Below are positions 16,876 through 26,830 of a DNA stretch of 64,000 nt, piece by piece. Position 1 is the stretch's first letter; each line of letters starts with the position of its first letter. Source of the DNA: Snuella sedimenti (GTDB lineage Bacteria; Bacteroidota; Bacteroidia; Flavobacteriales; Flavobacteriaceae); assembly GCF_016428595.1 (NCBI RefSeq), contig NZ_JAELVQ010000007.1:124001-188000 (forward strand). Direction: 5' to 3'. Under the pieces are notes generated by a model, which saw nothing but the letters and a program-made list of their open reading frames with translations, was not told the DNA's origin and did no database searches. The position numbers and the translations under genes were made by a program.

Positions 16876-18075
16876 TTAATTAATATTGCCTCCAACCATA
16901 AGGCCGCTAGGGACTTTATCTGGAATTGTTTTATCGAAGCTATCATCATTCAGTGTGTTTAAAAAGGATATTATGGGCGCCATGTCCTTAACTTTAAGCG
17001 TGAGTTTTTTAGCTAGGCTATCAACGTTACTAGTAGCTACTTTAGGGTTTCTGGATTTATTAAACGAGAGGTCTTCATAAAATTCCAATACACGTTCTAA
17101 TGTTGGGAGGGTTCCGTTATGCATGTAAGGAGCTGTAAACCTTAAATTGCGAAGGGTGGGTGTGCGAAATCCAAATTGTTGTTCGAAACCGTCATCGGCT
17201 TTTGTAAGCTTTGTGTTTTCGGGAACACTTAGGGTGTGAATTTTATAATCGGAAAGCATCGGGCCGTTATGACAATTTATACAGCCTACCTTTTTAAAGG
17301 TATCAAAGCCTTCTTTTTCAGAGAGGGATAAAGCATCATTATCACCACGCATGTACTTGTCGAAACGGGAATTATTGGTTACTAAAGTGCGTTCGTATGC
17401 AGCAATGGCTTTTCCTATGTTATCAATAGTTATAGGCGTATCTTCCTTAAATACATCTTTAAACAATTTTTGATATTCTGGAATAGCTTTTAATCGGGAA
17501 ACAACTTCTTTTAAAATGTCTTCTTCCGAATACTTTAATCCGCGCATTTCTTCCAGTGCTTTTATGGGTTCTATGGCTTGGGTTTCTAAACTGTTTACTC
17601 TAGAATCCCAAAACATGGGAGCGTTTTGGGGTGCGTATTGATTTGATGGGGTTATGCCGTTATAAGCAGTGTTTAAAACAGTATGGGCGTTGCGTTTTAC
17701 AAACGGAATATGGTTTGGGGTTTTAAAAAAGCGTTTGCTGCCAAAACCCTTACCATTAGCTCCAATGGAGAGATCCCTAAATTCTGCATAACCATTTTTA
17801 GGGTGATGGCATGTTGCACAGGCCACATCTTTATCGCCCGATAAAATAGGGTCGAAAAAAAGAAGCCTCCCTAGATGTGTTTTTTCCTCAGAATGAGGGT
17901 TGTCTACAGGTGTTTTTATTTTTAAAGGCAGTGCGTTAATACGTGTATCAATACGAGCAACAGGTTTAAGAGGTGTGCTAGTTTTGGAGGTTTTTTTGTT
18001 GCAGCTTAATAATACCATTAAAATCAAAATAGGTAAGTTTTTATATAGCATGTTTCTGTTGCGCACTTCCTTCAT
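16876..18075 (-). CDS. Di-haem cytochrome c peroxidase, lipoprotein
   Basis: A 399-aa MauG/CcpA-type protein. Haem sites: CATCHH (C86-H90) and CINCH near residue 248. PFVKRNAHTVLNTAYNG and TLRNLRFTAPYMHNGTLPTLERVLEFY are family blocks, the latter carrying the distal Met region. It reduces H2O2 using cytochrome c in the periplasm. The lipobox MVLLSC suggests the true start is the second Met (codon 10, base 18048), making a lipoprotein. It is followed by the YdcF gene and preceded by the DUF1080 lipoprotein gene on the same strand. Confidence 0.93.
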   Translation of the reverse strand: MKEVRNRNMLYKNLPILILMVLLSCNKKTSKTSTPLKPVARIDTRINALPLKIKTPVDNPHSEEKTHLGRLLFFDPILSGDKDVACATCHHPKNGYAEFRDLSIGANGKGFGSKRFFKTPNHIPFVKRNAHTVLNTAYNGITPSNQYAPQNAPMFWDSRVNSLETQAIEPIKALEEMRGLKYSEEDILKEVVSRLKAIPEYQKLFKDVFKEDTPITIDNIGKAIAAYERTLVTNNSRFDKYMRGDNDALSLSEKEGFDTFKKVGCINCHNGPMLSDYKIHTLSVPENTKLTKADDGFEQQFGFRTPTLRNLRFTAPYMHNGTLPTLERVLEFYEDLSFNKSRNPKVATSNVDSLAKKLTLKVKDMAPIISFLNTLNDDSFDKTIPDKVPSGLMVGGNIN

Positions 18076-18094
18076 TATTGTAATAGCAATTTTG

Positions 18095-18886
18095 TTAATC
18101 TAATTCTTTAATAAATATATCTTTAAAGGCAACACCTTGTCCTTCGGCTTGTAGTCCTATGTAGCCTTCTTTAAGTGGTGTTCCATCTATTTTTATAGCA
18201 GGATTAAATCGGTTGGCAACACCACCACCAATAGTTGGTTTGCTGTACTGTAATACAGTGTCTTTATTTACAATATGGACAATAAGGGAATCTTTATAAA
18301 CAATTAATTCACCGTTTACCCATACGTCCCATTTATAGGTTTTAGAAGAGGAATTGATGCAATGTCGTGGGTCGAGCTCGTTATTGTAAATTACATCTGT
18401 CCCGGGAGAACACATATTACCTGTAGGACGCGGGTTGCCATCACCAGCATCTGCCAGCATCTGGTATTCAACAGAAATGGGCCAATCCTGTTCTTTTAAA
18501 ATTGTTTTTGGATCTTGAGAATGGAACATAATACCACTATTTCTATAAGTATAAGAAGGTGCATCTTCAAGCCATTGATTGGTAAATCGGTATTTGAACT
18601 TTAAGTGGTATGATGAAAATGATTTTTTATAGAATAGGTGGCCATAACGTTCGTTAAATGTATCGTAATCGTCATAGCTAACCTGAATAGCACCATCTTT
18701 TACCCTAAATGTGTTAGCGTAATTATCTCCTACTTCATGATGGTGGATTTTGGGAATCCAGCCATCTAAATCCTTACCGTTAAATAGAACTTGCCAGTCA
18801 TTGGTACTTTTTTTGGAGTTGTTGTTGCCACATGAAAAAATTAGTAAGGCACCAGTAAATAAAAGGAAACGTTTTAATGGGATCAT
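18095..18886 (-). CDS. DUF1080 / 3-keto-disaccharide hydrolase-type lipoprotein
   Basis: A 263-aa lipoprotein (lipobox LLIFSC, Cys 19) with one DUF1080 concanavalin-like beta-sandwich: WQVLFNGKDLDGWIPKI, FKYRFTNQW, YRNSGIMFHSQDP, SVEYQMLADAG and EGYIGLQAEGQGVAFKDIFIKEL. Characterised relatives hydrolyse 3-keto-glycosides, and many bind sugars at the surface. It is first in the DUF1080-peroxidase-YdcF cluster. Confidence 0.9.
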   Translation of the reverse strand: MIPLKRFLLFTGALLIFSCGNNNSKKSTNDWQVLFNGKDLDGWIPKIHHHEVGDNYANTFRVKDGAIQVSYDDYDTFNERYGHLFYKKSFSSYHLKFKYRFTNQWLEDAPSYTYRNSGIMFHSQDPKTILKEQDWPISVEYQMLADAGDGNPRPTGNMCSPGTDVIYNNELDPRHCINSSSKTYKWDVWVNGELIVYKDSLIVHIVNKDTVLQYSKPTIGGGVANRFNPAIKIDGTPLKEGYIGLQAEGQGVAFKDIFIKELD

Positions 18887-18935
18887 TTTAAGCTATTTTT
18901 AGTATTATCGATTATTATTTTATAAGTGGTTTGTA

Positions 18936-19254
18936 TTATTGTTTGGCTTTAAAAGTGTCGAATTCTGAAGCGGATTCTGTTTTAAGAAATGTATTATTTG
19001 TTGTGTTTGTATCGGCAAATTCAAAATTGGGGTCTAAGTTAACTTTCGTTACTTCTTTTTCTTTTACGAACGTTTTTTTGATTTCGTATTCATTTCAATA
19101 TGCTTTACTTGGAGCACTGCTAGTTGTCCTATTAAGTATTAGGTGGTGTTATTAGGTTGTCGATAGGTTCAAATTTTCCTTGCCAGGGAAGATTTTGCCC
19201 GTAAGTATTGCAAATAAGTAACAAGGCTAATAGCCTAAATGAATGATGTCGCAT
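18936..19254 (-). pseudogene. Possible broken small secreted protein gene
   Basis: From the ATG at 19254 a frame encodes a signal peptide and short mature part (MRHHSFRLLALLLICNTYGQ, then NLPWQGKFEPIDNLITPPNT) and stops after 40 codons. In another frame, after one further stop, coding-like sequence resumes (YEIKKTFVKEKEVTKVNLDPN... to FDTFKAKQ) and ends at 18936. One frameshift plus one nonsense codon would explain this. It could also be two unrelated short ORFs. No homologue is recognised. Confidence 0.35.
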
Positions 19255-19306
19255 GCTGTTATGGGTTAGTAAGGCAATATAACAAAATAATAATATAAAA
19301 CGATGC

Positions 19307-19314
19307 TATTTTTG
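19307..19314 (+). promoter_or_regulatory. Bacteroidota -7 promoter element of ppa
   Basis: TATTTTTG, 49 bp before the ppa start codon, matches TAnnTTTG. The -33 box is not obvious. Confidence 0.5.
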
Positions 19315-19363
19315 TTGTTTAAAGTCTAAGTGTTCAGTACATTTGCAAGCCTAAAATTAAACT

Positions 19364-19891
19364 ATGAGTAAGAAAGCATCCTTAACATTCGATGTGTTAA
19401 TTGAAATACCAAAAGGTAGTAGAAATAAGTACGAATACGATTTTACATTGCATAAGATACGTTTCGATCGCACGTTGTTTTCATCTATGATGTATCCAGG
19501 TGATTATGGGTTTGTTCCAGAAACACTAGCGTTAGACCAAGATCCGTTGGATGTTTTGGTTTTAGGGACCGAACCAACTTATCCAATGGTCGTTATGGAG
19601 GTAAGGCCGATAGGAGTATTTCATATGGCTGATGAAAAAGGACCAGATGAGAAAATAATCTGTGTGCCGGTTTCTGACCCTGTATGGAGTAAAAGAAAAG
19701 ATATTTCTGATTTGAATCCCCATAGATTGAAAGAAATAGAACATTTTTTTCAGGTGTATAAGGATTTAGAGAAAAAGAAAGTAGATGTAGGAGGTTGGGG
19801 AAATGCCGACGAAGCTGTTAAGATTTACCTAGAGTGTGTAAAGCGTTACGATGAAAGTGCACACAAGAAAAAAAGAACATTTACAATCTAA
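19364..19891 (+). CDS. ppa: Inorganic pyrophosphatase (soluble, family I)
   Basis: A 175-aa cytosolic enzyme that hydrolyses pyrophosphate with Mg2+. Active-site motif DQDPLDVLVLG, with upstream MYPGDYGFVPETLA and K/R-rich entry FDVLIEIPKGSRNKYEYD. It is directly followed by a terminator hairpin and then by the membrane-bound pyrophosphatase gene. The cell thus has both a soluble and an ion-pumping route for pyrophosphate side by side. Confidence 0.97.
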   Translation: MSKKASLTFDVLIEIPKGSRNKYEYDFTLHKIRFDRTLFSSMMYPGDYGFVPETLALDQDPLDVLVLGTEPTYPMVVMEVRPIGVFHMADEKGPDEKIICVPVSDPVWSKRKDISDLNPHRLKEIEHFFQVYKDLEKKKVDVGGWGNADEAVKIYLECVKRYDESAHKKKRTFTI

Positions 19892-19925
19892 TTAAGGGAT
19901 TAATAATTTTACTGTAAAAAAAATG

Positions 19926-19953
19926 AACCATCTTAAATTTAAGGTGGTTTTTT
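19926..19953 (+). terminator. Terminator after ppa
   Basis: Hairpin AACCATCTTAAA / TTTAAGGTGGTT followed by a run of eight T. Confidence 0.85.
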
Positions 19954-20021
19954 TTATCACTTATATTTTCCTATTTTTAGCCGAATTAAAAAATAAATAA
20001 TTTTTAAACCAACTAATTAAT

Positions 20022-22361
20022 ATGGAATTAATAGTAAAATTTTTACCGCTTTTTGGTGTTTTGGCACTAGCGTTTGTATTTATTAAAAGTTCTTGGGTAT
20101 CGAAACAAGACCAAGGCAATGAACGGATGATTAAAATAGCAAAGAACATTGCTGATGGGGCCATGTCCTTTTTAAAGGCTGAATATAAGATCTTATCAAT
20201 TTTTGTCATTGCTGTTGCCATTTTGTTATACTTTAAGGGAAATTCGGAAACAGGATCAAATGGTATGGTTGCAGTATCTTTTATTGTAGGTGCTATATGT
20301 TCTGCACTTGCCGGATTTATAGGAATGAAAGTCGCTACCAAAGCAAATGTTAGAACTACCAGTGCAGCTAGAAACTCTTTAGGTAAAGCTTTAGAAGTAG
20401 CTTTTGCAGGTGGTGCGGTAATGGGATTAGGTGTTGTTGGTTTAGGTGTTTTAGGATTGAGTGGTTTGTTTATGGTTTATCAGAATTTATGGCCTGGACC
20501 AGAAAACTTAACTATGGTGCTTAACGTACTTTCAGGATTTTCATTGGGAGCTTCCTCAATTGCCTTATTTGCGCGTGTTGGTGGGGGTATTTATACTAAG
20601 GCAGCCGATGTAGGAGCCGATTTGGTTGGAAAGGTCGAAGCGGGTATCCCAGAAGATCATCCTTTAAATCCTGCTACCATTGCCGATAATGTAGGTGATA
20701 ATGTGGGTGATGTCGCAGGAATGGGTGCCGATCTATTCGAATCGTACGTAGGTTCTATAATTGGTACTATGGTATTGGGAGCATTAATAACCACTACGGA
20801 TTTTGGTGGTTTAGGGGCTGTATATTTGCCTTTGGTATTGGCAGCAATCGGTATTATTATGTCTATTATAGGTACCTTTTTTGTAAAAGTAAAAGATGGC
20901 GGTTCACCCCATAGAGCATTGAATATAGGTGAGTTTGGATCAGCTGGGTTAATGGTTGTTGCTTCCTATTTTATTATTGAGGCTTTTATTCCTGAGTCAT
21001 ATGTCTTTAAAGGTGTAGAATATACATCTATGGGCGTGTTTTGGGCAACAATTGCCGGATTGGTAGCAGGGTTGCTTGTAGGTAAGGTAACCGAGTATTA
21101 TACTGGTACAGGAACTAAGCCTGTAAATGCTATTGTTAGACAATCGGAAACGGGTGCTGCTACCAACATTATTGCAGGGCTAGGAACCGGAATGATGTCT
21201 ACTATGATACCAATTCTTTTAATAGCATGTGCTATTTTAGTGTCACATCATTTTGCAGGTCTGTACGGTATAGCAATCGCTGCTGTGGGTATGTTAGCGA
21301 ATACAGGCATTCAGTTGGCGGTTGATGCATATGGACCAATATCAGATAACGCTGGAGGTATAGCAGAAATGGCTGAGTTACCAAGTGAGGTGCGCGAGCG
21401 TACCGATAAATTGGATGCTGTTGGTAATACTACGGCAGCCATTGGAAAAGGTTTTGCCATTGCTTCGGCTGCTTTAACCGCTTTGGCTTTGTTTGCTGCA
21501 TTTATGGAAACAGCAAATGTTACGGCTATTGATGTGTCTCGACCAGATATTATGGCTGGTTTGTTAGTAGGAGGTATGCTGCCATTTGTATTTTCGGCTT
21601 TGTCGATGAATGCGGTGGGGCGTGCTGCAATGGCAATGATTGAAGAAGTACGTCGTCAATTTAATGATATACCTCAGTTAAAAGCAGCTTTAGGGATTAT
21701 GAGAAAGTATGATTCCGATATGAGTAAGGCTTCAAAAGAAGATCGTGCCATATTTGATGCTGCCGATGGTTATGCTGAATACGAAAAATGTGTAGCTATT
21801 TCTACGCAAGCTTCTATAAAAGAAATGGTATTGCCAGGTTTATTAGCTATTGCTGTTCCTGTAGCAGTGGGCTTTATTGGAGGTGCCGAAATGTTAGGAG
21901 GCCTTTTAGCGGGTGTTACTACTTGTGGTGTGTTAATGGCTATTTTCCAGTCGAATGCTGGAGGAGCATGGGATAATGCAAAGAAAACTATTGAAGAGCA
22001 AGGCAGAAAAGGTACCGATGCACATAAAGCGGCTGTTGTGGGCGATACTGTAGGAGATCCTTTTAAGGATACATCGGGGCCATCATTGAATATTTTGTTA
22101 AAGTTGATGTCGGTAGTGGCCCTGGTAATTGCCCCTAGTATTGCTTTGTCTCCAGATGCAGTAACAGCTTATGTAACTAATAGTAATGATACAGCTACTG
22201 AAATTGTTGAGGTTTCAAAAGACGTAACGACAGATGTGAATGTAAACGAAAGTGGTACTGAAACGGTTGTTTATAGATCGTTGGAAGTGAAAGTACAAGA
22301 GGGTGATGCTTTAAAAGTTTCTGAAACTGTTCAAGCAGTAGAAACTGGAGGAGAGTTGTAA
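20022..22361 (+). CDS. hppA: Membrane ion-translocating pyrophosphatase
   Basis: A 779-aa integral membrane protein with about 16 helices. It couples pyrophosphate hydrolysis to H+ or Na+ export. Motifs: [57 protein letters not shown] and [15 protein letters not shown]. The sequence [13 protein letters not shown] has Ala at the position that is Lys in K+-independent enzymes, which points to the K+-dependent group, many of which pump Na+. A charged tail of about 60 residues follows the last helix. A terminator follows at 22384-22420. Confidence 0.96.
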   Translation: MELIVKFLPLFGVLALAFVFIKSSWVSKQDQGNERMIKIAKNIADGAMSFLKAEYKILSIFVIAVAILLYFKGNSETGSNGMVAVSFIVGAICSALAGFIGMKVATKANVRTTSAARNSLGKALEVAFAGGAVMGLGVVGLGVLGLSGLFMVYQNLWPGPENLTMVLNVLSGFSLGASSIALFARVGGGIYTKAADVGADLVGKVEAGIPEDHPLNPATIADNVGDNVGDVAGMGADLFESYVGSIIGTMVLGALITTTDFGGLGAVYLPLVLAAIGIIMSIIGTFFVKVKDGGSPHRALNIGEFGSAGLMVVASYFIIEAFIPESYVFKGVEYTSMGVFWATIAGLVAGLLVGKVTEYYTGTGTKPVNAIVRQSETGAATNIIAGLGTGMMSTMIPILLIACAILVSHHFAGLYGIAIAAVGMLANTGIQLAVDAYGPISDNAGGIAEMAELPSEVRERTDKLDAVGNTTAAIGKGFAIASAALTALALFAAFMETANVTAIDVSRPDIMAGLLVGGMLPFVFSALSMNAVGRAAMAMIEEVRRQFNDIPQLKAALGIMRKYDSDMSKASKEDRAIFDAADGYAEYEKCVAISTQASIKEMVLPGLLAIAVPVAVGFIGGAEMLGGLLAGVTTCGVLMAIFQSNAGGAWDNAKKTIEEQGRKGTDAHKAAVVGDTVGDPFKDTSGPSLNILLKLMSVVALVIAPSIALSPDAVTAYVTNSNDTATEIVEVSKDVTTDVNVNESGTETVVYRSLEVKVQEGDALKVSETVQAVETGGEL

Positions 22362-22383
22362 GATAAGTAAGAGATTGCTTAAT

Positions 22384-22420
22384 AAAACAAAAACACGCCT
22401 CTTGGGCGTGTTTTTGTTTT
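22384..22420. terminator. Terminator between hppA and the S9 peptidase gene
   Basis: Long hairpin AAAACAAAAACACGCC / GGGCGTGTTTTTGTTTT with loop TCTT. It serves both convergent genes. Confidence 0.9.
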
Positions 22421-22445
22421 ATTGGATATTTGTGTTTTTTATCCT

Positions 22446-24959
22446 TTATCCTTTTTTAGGGGTATCCCTATTCATTTCTGTAATGTCGGTGCTGGTAGCT
22501 TCAATACCCAGCAAATGCTTACTAAAATAATCGGCTTTTAGCCAAAAGAAATATTCTGTCATCTTACCAAAGCCATGACGTTGTCCAGGCATAAGCATAA
22601 AATCAAAACGTTTATTGGCTTTGATTAAGGCATCCGCCACCCTAATGGTCGAGCCCGGGTGTACATTGTTGTCTATATCGCCTGTAACTAGCATAAGTTT
22701 GCCTTTTAGGTTTTTAGCCAGCGATTGATTTTTGTCAATGGCGTATTTATAAGAGATTTTACCTTCTGCATCTTTTTCTTCTTTTATGCCGTGATGGGTT
22801 TCACTCCACCAACTATTATAAATGGTATTGTCGTGATTGCCAGCAGAAGACACAGCTACTTTAAAGAAATCAGGATAAACCAGCATGGCAGCAGTAGACA
22901 TGAAGCCCCCTCCTGAGTGTCCGAAAATACCAACTTTATCAATATCAATAAAATCGTATTTATCAGCCAATTGCTCGGCTACATATTTTTTATCGGCTAA
23001 TCCGTAATCTCTTAAATTACCATAGCCATAAGTGTGGTACCATTTCGATCTATCTGGGTGTCCGCCCCTGTTGCCTAGGGTGACAACAATAAAACCAACT
23101 TGGGCCATTCTGTCTGTTCTGTTCATGCTTACGGAAAACGATTTACTAACAGCTTCAGTTTGTGGTCCTGGATATACATATTCTATTAATGGGTATTTTT
23201 TTGTTTCATCGAAATCAAAAGGTTTGTACATGACACCATATATATCGGTAATGCCATCATCGGCTTTCATTTTAAAAGGTTCAGGAAATTTGTAACCTGT
23301 AGCCATAAGTTGTGAAAGGTCGGCTGTTTCCAAATTCAAAATGATCTGTCCATTATTATCTCTTAATTCTGATTTGGGAATTGTGTTTACGCGAGAATAA
23401 TTGCTAACAAAGAAGCTATTGGAATCGGACACACTAATGCTGGTATTATAATCGCCTTTGTTTAAGTTTTTAAATCCAGAACCATTTAAATTGATCTTGT
23501 ATAAATGCGCATAATAAGGATCTATATCTTTATTAACACCATTTGCGGTAAAGTAAAGCGTTCGTGTTTTTTCATCGATGCCTTCAAAGTTATCCACGTG
23601 AAACTCGCCGTTTGTTATCTGATTTTTTAAGTTTCCGTTGGCATCGTATAAGTAAAAGTGCGCCCAGCCATCACGTTCGGACCAATGTAATATTTCGGTT
23701 TCGTTATTAAATAAAACGATGTCTCTTTTCTCAATGTAGGTGTTAAAGTGTTCGCTGATAAGTGTTTTTACTTCACCTGAGCTAATATCTGCTACATGAA
23801 TGTCTAATTTTTTACGATCACGGCTAACGGTATTGAAGTAAATCTTATTCTTTTTAGATAGTAACAATCTTGGTTTATGTTTGCTTGTGTTCGATTTTTT
23901 ATACCGGTGTGCATAAACCGATATGCTTTGTTGAACAGCCGTGTCTATTTTAACTGTTGTAACTTCTTTAGAGGGCATATCAAAAACCAAAAGATTGGTT
24001 TTGTAAAACTCCTGTTCTCCTGCCATATGGTATTTATAGGTTTCTAACGAAGGACGGCTGGAGGTAACGGAATTGATTACCCATAGGTCTTTAATGTGCC
24101 TGGAGTCTGATTTTTGAAATACAAATTTTTTAGAATCGTGGGACCAAAAGCCGTAAATGGATTCTCTTTTGTCTTCTTCTTTCTTTTCTTCTTTATCGCT
24201 AAAGGTTCTATGATTGCCACCATAGCCAAAATGTTTTACACCATCGGTTGTCCATTGGTGCTCTACAATGGTTGAGTCTTTAGGATCCTTTACAGCTTTT
24301 AAAAAATTGGCTTTGTCCATCCAAAATAGGTTGTAGTTTTTAGAGAACAGAACGATAGTGCTATCTGGGGCTACGTTGGCCCATTTTTCCCATTCTTTTT
24401 TGGGTTCTTTTTTGTTATTCAATACAGTTAAGGAATTACTGCCTAATTTGTATTGAAGGTAGTATTCCTTTTTTTCCATTTTAGGTTTTTCCTTTTTTTC
24501 TTTTTTTGTTGAAGTGGAGTCTTTTTGAGTGTCTTCTTTTTCCTCTTTAGCGATTTCTACTTCTTCGGTGGATGTAACCCTAAAACGAATGGCAGTTTCG
24601 TTATTTACAAATTCAAAATCAAAGCGGGGTAAATGTTTTGCGGTATATGGGTCTTTGGTTATTTCGGTTAACCATTTGGCCATTTTAGCGTTATCAAACA
24701 ATTTTGTTTTGGATTTTTTATCGGCATCTACCAAGTAGTAATTAGAACCTTCGGTGGTTTTATATTGGTACCAAAAGCGGTTGCCGTTTTTTAGCCAATG
24801 TGGTGTAACCGTAGTGGAGTGTACCAGTTTTGCTAGGTTTTTGGGAGAAAACTTAGCGGCTAATCTATAATTAGGCGATGGGGTTTGTTGTGTTTCTTCT
24901 TGAGAAAATAATACATTGCAGCTTATAAATAAAGCGATAATAAGAGAAGTTTGTTTCAC
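22446..24959 (-). CDS. Prolyl oligopeptidase-family (S9/DPP IV-like) peptidase
   Basis: The 837-aa secreted peptidase has a signal peptide (residues 1-20), an N-terminal beta-propeller region with a Lys/Glu-rich insert (about 140-165), and a C-terminal alpha/beta hydrolase. The nucleophile Ser lies in GIFGHSGGGFMS, the acid in TGDIDNNVHPGS and the His in MPGQRHGFG. It should cleave short peptides, preferentially after Pro, in the periplasm. It is monocistronic and bounded by the terminator shared with hppA. Confidence 0.93.
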   Translation of the reverse strand: MKQTSLIIALFISCNVLFSQEETQQTPSPNYRLAAKFSPKNLAKLVHSTTVTPHWLKNGNRFWYQYKTTEGSNYYLVDADKKSKTKLFDNAKMAKWLTEITKDPYTAKHLPRFDFEFVNNETAIRFRVTSTEEVEIAKEEKEDTQKDSTSTKKEKKEKPKMEKKEYYLQYKLGSNSLTVLNNKKEPKKEWEKWANVAPDSTIVLFSKNYNLFWMDKANFLKAVKDPKDSTIVEHQWTTDGVKHFGYGGNHRTFSDKEEKKEEDKRESIYGFWSHDSKKFVFQKSDSRHIKDLWVINSVTSSRPSLETYKYHMAGEQEFYKTNLLVFDMPSKEVTTVKIDTAVQQSISVYAHRYKKSNTSKHKPRLLLSKKNKIYFNTVSRDRKKLDIHVADISSGEVKTLISEHFNTYIEKRDIVLFNNETEILHWSERDGWAHFYLYDANGNLKNQITNGEFHVDNFEGIDEKTRTLYFTANGVNKDIDPYYAHLYKINLNGSGFKNLNKGDYNTSISVSDSNSFFVSNYSRVNTIPKSELRDNNGQIILNLETADLSQLMATGYKFPEPFKMKADDGITDIYGVMYKPFDFDETKKYPLIEYVYPGPQTEAVSKSFSVSMNRTDRMAQVGFIVVTLGNRGGHPDRSKWYHTYGYGNLRDYGLADKKYVAEQLADKYDFIDIDKVGIFGHSGGGFMSTAAMLVYPDFFKVAVSSAGNHDNTIYNSWWSETHHGIKEEKDAEGKISYKYAIDKNQSLAKNLKGKLMLVTGDIDNNVHPGSTIRVADALIKANKRFDFMLMPGQRHGFGKMTEYFFWLKADYFSKHLLGIEATSTDITEMNRDTPKKG

Positions 24960-25212
24960 ACGTTTAAATTTTAGTAATTAATTGATTTTATTGTAATTAT
25001 AAAATTAAGAACGTGTGCAACCACTCCTTACACTCGTTCTCTCATTAAAAATTTTAAACATTTCCTTTTGTGAAGTAATTTTTAAAATTTCTTAATGCTC
25101 GTTTCATGACTTTAATATAAAAGATAAGGTCACGAAAATAATAATTATCTCATGGGAGGTTTATAATTAAATGTTAAAGTAAATGCTTTGTGTGGTTTGA
25201 GGATATAAACAA

Positions 25213-25827
25213 TTAAAATAAACCGTTGATTTCGGCATCTATGGTATTGATAACGTTACCCAAATCTTCCGGATTGTCAACAAAGTTTAATTTATCCACA
25301 TCTACTATTAATAATTTGCCTTTAGTGTATCCGTGTATCCAAGCTTCGTAACGTTCATTTAATCGGCTTAGGTAATCTATGCTAATGGAGTTTTCGTATT
25401 CACGACCTCGCTTATGGATTTGAGATACTAAATTAGGTATTGAACTCCTTAGATATATTAATACGTCGGGGCCTTGAATTAAGGATTCCATTAAGTCGAA
25501 AAGTGATTTGTAGTTTTCGTAATCGCGATTGGTCATTAACCCCATAGCATGTAGGTTAGGAGCAAAAATGTGTGCGTCTTCGTAAATAGTTCGGTCTTGA
25601 ATAATATCTTTTCCGCTTTTGCGAATTTGTAATATTTGTCTAAAGCGGCTATTTAAAAAATATACTTGCAGGTTAAAACTCCAGCGCTCCATTTGATTGT
25701 AAAAATCGTCCAGGTAGGGGTTATCTACCACATCTTCTAGTTGTGACTCCCAACCATAGTGTTTAGAAAGTAATTTTGTAAGCGTTGTTTTTCCGGAACC
25801 AATATTTCCTGCAATCGCAATATGCAT
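25213..25827 (-). CDS. Deoxynucleoside kinase
   Basis: A 204-aa kinase of the dGK/dCK type that phosphorylates salvaged deoxynucleosides. P-loop IAGNIGSGKTTLT at residues 5-17, the substrate-binding ERW motif context (QMERWSFNLQVYFLNSRF), the DRTIYEDAHIF motif and the lid arginines in HKRGREYENSIS. It stands 4 bp downstream of a secreted propeller-like protein gene on the same strand. It complements nupC and thyA in nucleotide metabolism. Confidence 0.93.
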   Translation of the reverse strand: MHIAIAGNIGSGKTTLTKLLSKHYGWESQLEDVVDNPYLDDFYNQMERWSFNLQVYFLNSRFRQILQIRKSGKDIIQDRTIYEDAHIFAPNLHAMGLMTNRDYENYKSLFDLMESLIQGPDVLIYLRSSIPNLVSQIHKRGREYENSISIDYLSRLNERYEAWIHGYTKGKLLIVDVDKLNFVDNPEDLGNVINTIDAEINGLF

Positions 25828-25831
25828 AGTG

Positions 25832-26611
25832 TTAGTTAATTAATATTTGGTATTCACTTAGGGTTTTGTCATTGTAAATATACAAGGTTTCATTCGTTAC
25901 AAAAAACTGTTTTATTAATAATTTTGGAGTTATGATCGGACGGAATACCTCAGTATTTTTCTTTAAAAAATAGAGCGAATTGTCTTTTTTTAAAACAAGG
26001 TTGCCATTAGTTTCGACCATTGAAGTAAAGCCGTTGTTTTTAATCTTTTGTACGAGGCTACCAAAATAATTGTATACATATAAATGGGTATTGGTAAGTG
26101 CCCAGCAATAGTTGTAATTACTTTTTAAGTCAATAACAGTACTTGCTATAGGTACGGTTTTGGTTCGTGTGGTGTTGGTTTTGTAATCGTACAGTTCAAG
26201 TTGTTGGTTGTCCTGATTAAAAACCCAGAGCGTATTGTCATATCCGGTAGAAACATGCGAAATACTTTTATAGGATGTTATGTTATTGAAGTCTATTTTA
26301 AATATTTCAGCGAGGCGGTTGTCAAGAATTACAACGGTGTTAAAGGCTCTATAGAATATATTTATTTTTAATGGGTTATAGGCGTTTACGGAGGTAACAT
26401 CTCCTAATTGAATATTGCTGTAAGTAATTGTTTTGTTGGAATCTTTTTTTTCTAGAACAGATGTGTTTAAAAGGTAAAACGTTTTAAAATTATCTATGCC
26501 TACAAGGGTTTCAGCTTGTAAGTGCGTTGTTTTTATAAACTTAGTATCAATTGGTTGTTGGGCACTTATGGTAAGTGTCAACATTAATAATAAAAGGTTA
26601 AAGTGTCTCAT
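25832..26611 (-). CDS. Secreted beta-propeller-like hypothetical protein
   Basis: About 259 residues from the Met of MRHFNLLLLMLTLTISAQ, chosen because a clean signal peptide then starts at residue 1; an upstream Met adds six residues. The mature part consists of repeating beta-strand blocks (TLWVFNQDNQQLELYDYK, YCWALTNTHLYVYNYFG, TLYIYNDKTLSEYQI), suggesting a six- or seven-bladed propeller. No family is recognised by name. The gene is widely linked to the deoxynucleoside kinase gene in flavobacteria as far as I recall; the reason is unknown. Confidence 0.7.
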   Translation of the reverse strand: MRHFNLLLLMLTLTISAQQPIDTKFIKTTHLQAETLVGIDNFKTFYLLNTSVLEKKDSNKTITYSNIQLGDVTSVNAYNPLKINIFYRAFNTVVILDNRLAEIFKIDFNNITSYKSISHVSTGYDNTLWVFNQDNQQLELYDYKTNTTRTKTVPIASTVIDLKSNYNYCWALTNTHLYVYNYFGSLVQKIKNNGFTSMVETNGNLVLKKDNSLYFLKKNTEVFRPIITPKLLIKQFFVTNETLYIYNDKTLSEYQILIN

Positions 26612-26830
26612 GCGACTTGAAAAATACAAAATTCAAATCATATTTGGAATGCATAACTTTTTGGTAATCTTATTTATTATACTATTATGTTGAAATGCTT
26701 AGGGCATAGCAAAATTAGTTTAAGGAAGATTTTAACAGGTCTTAATTAAACCAATTCAAGATGGTAATGTCTAAATAAGAGTAAAAAACTGTAGTTTTAG
26801 ACACTATTTAAAAATCAAATCCTTTTTCCT

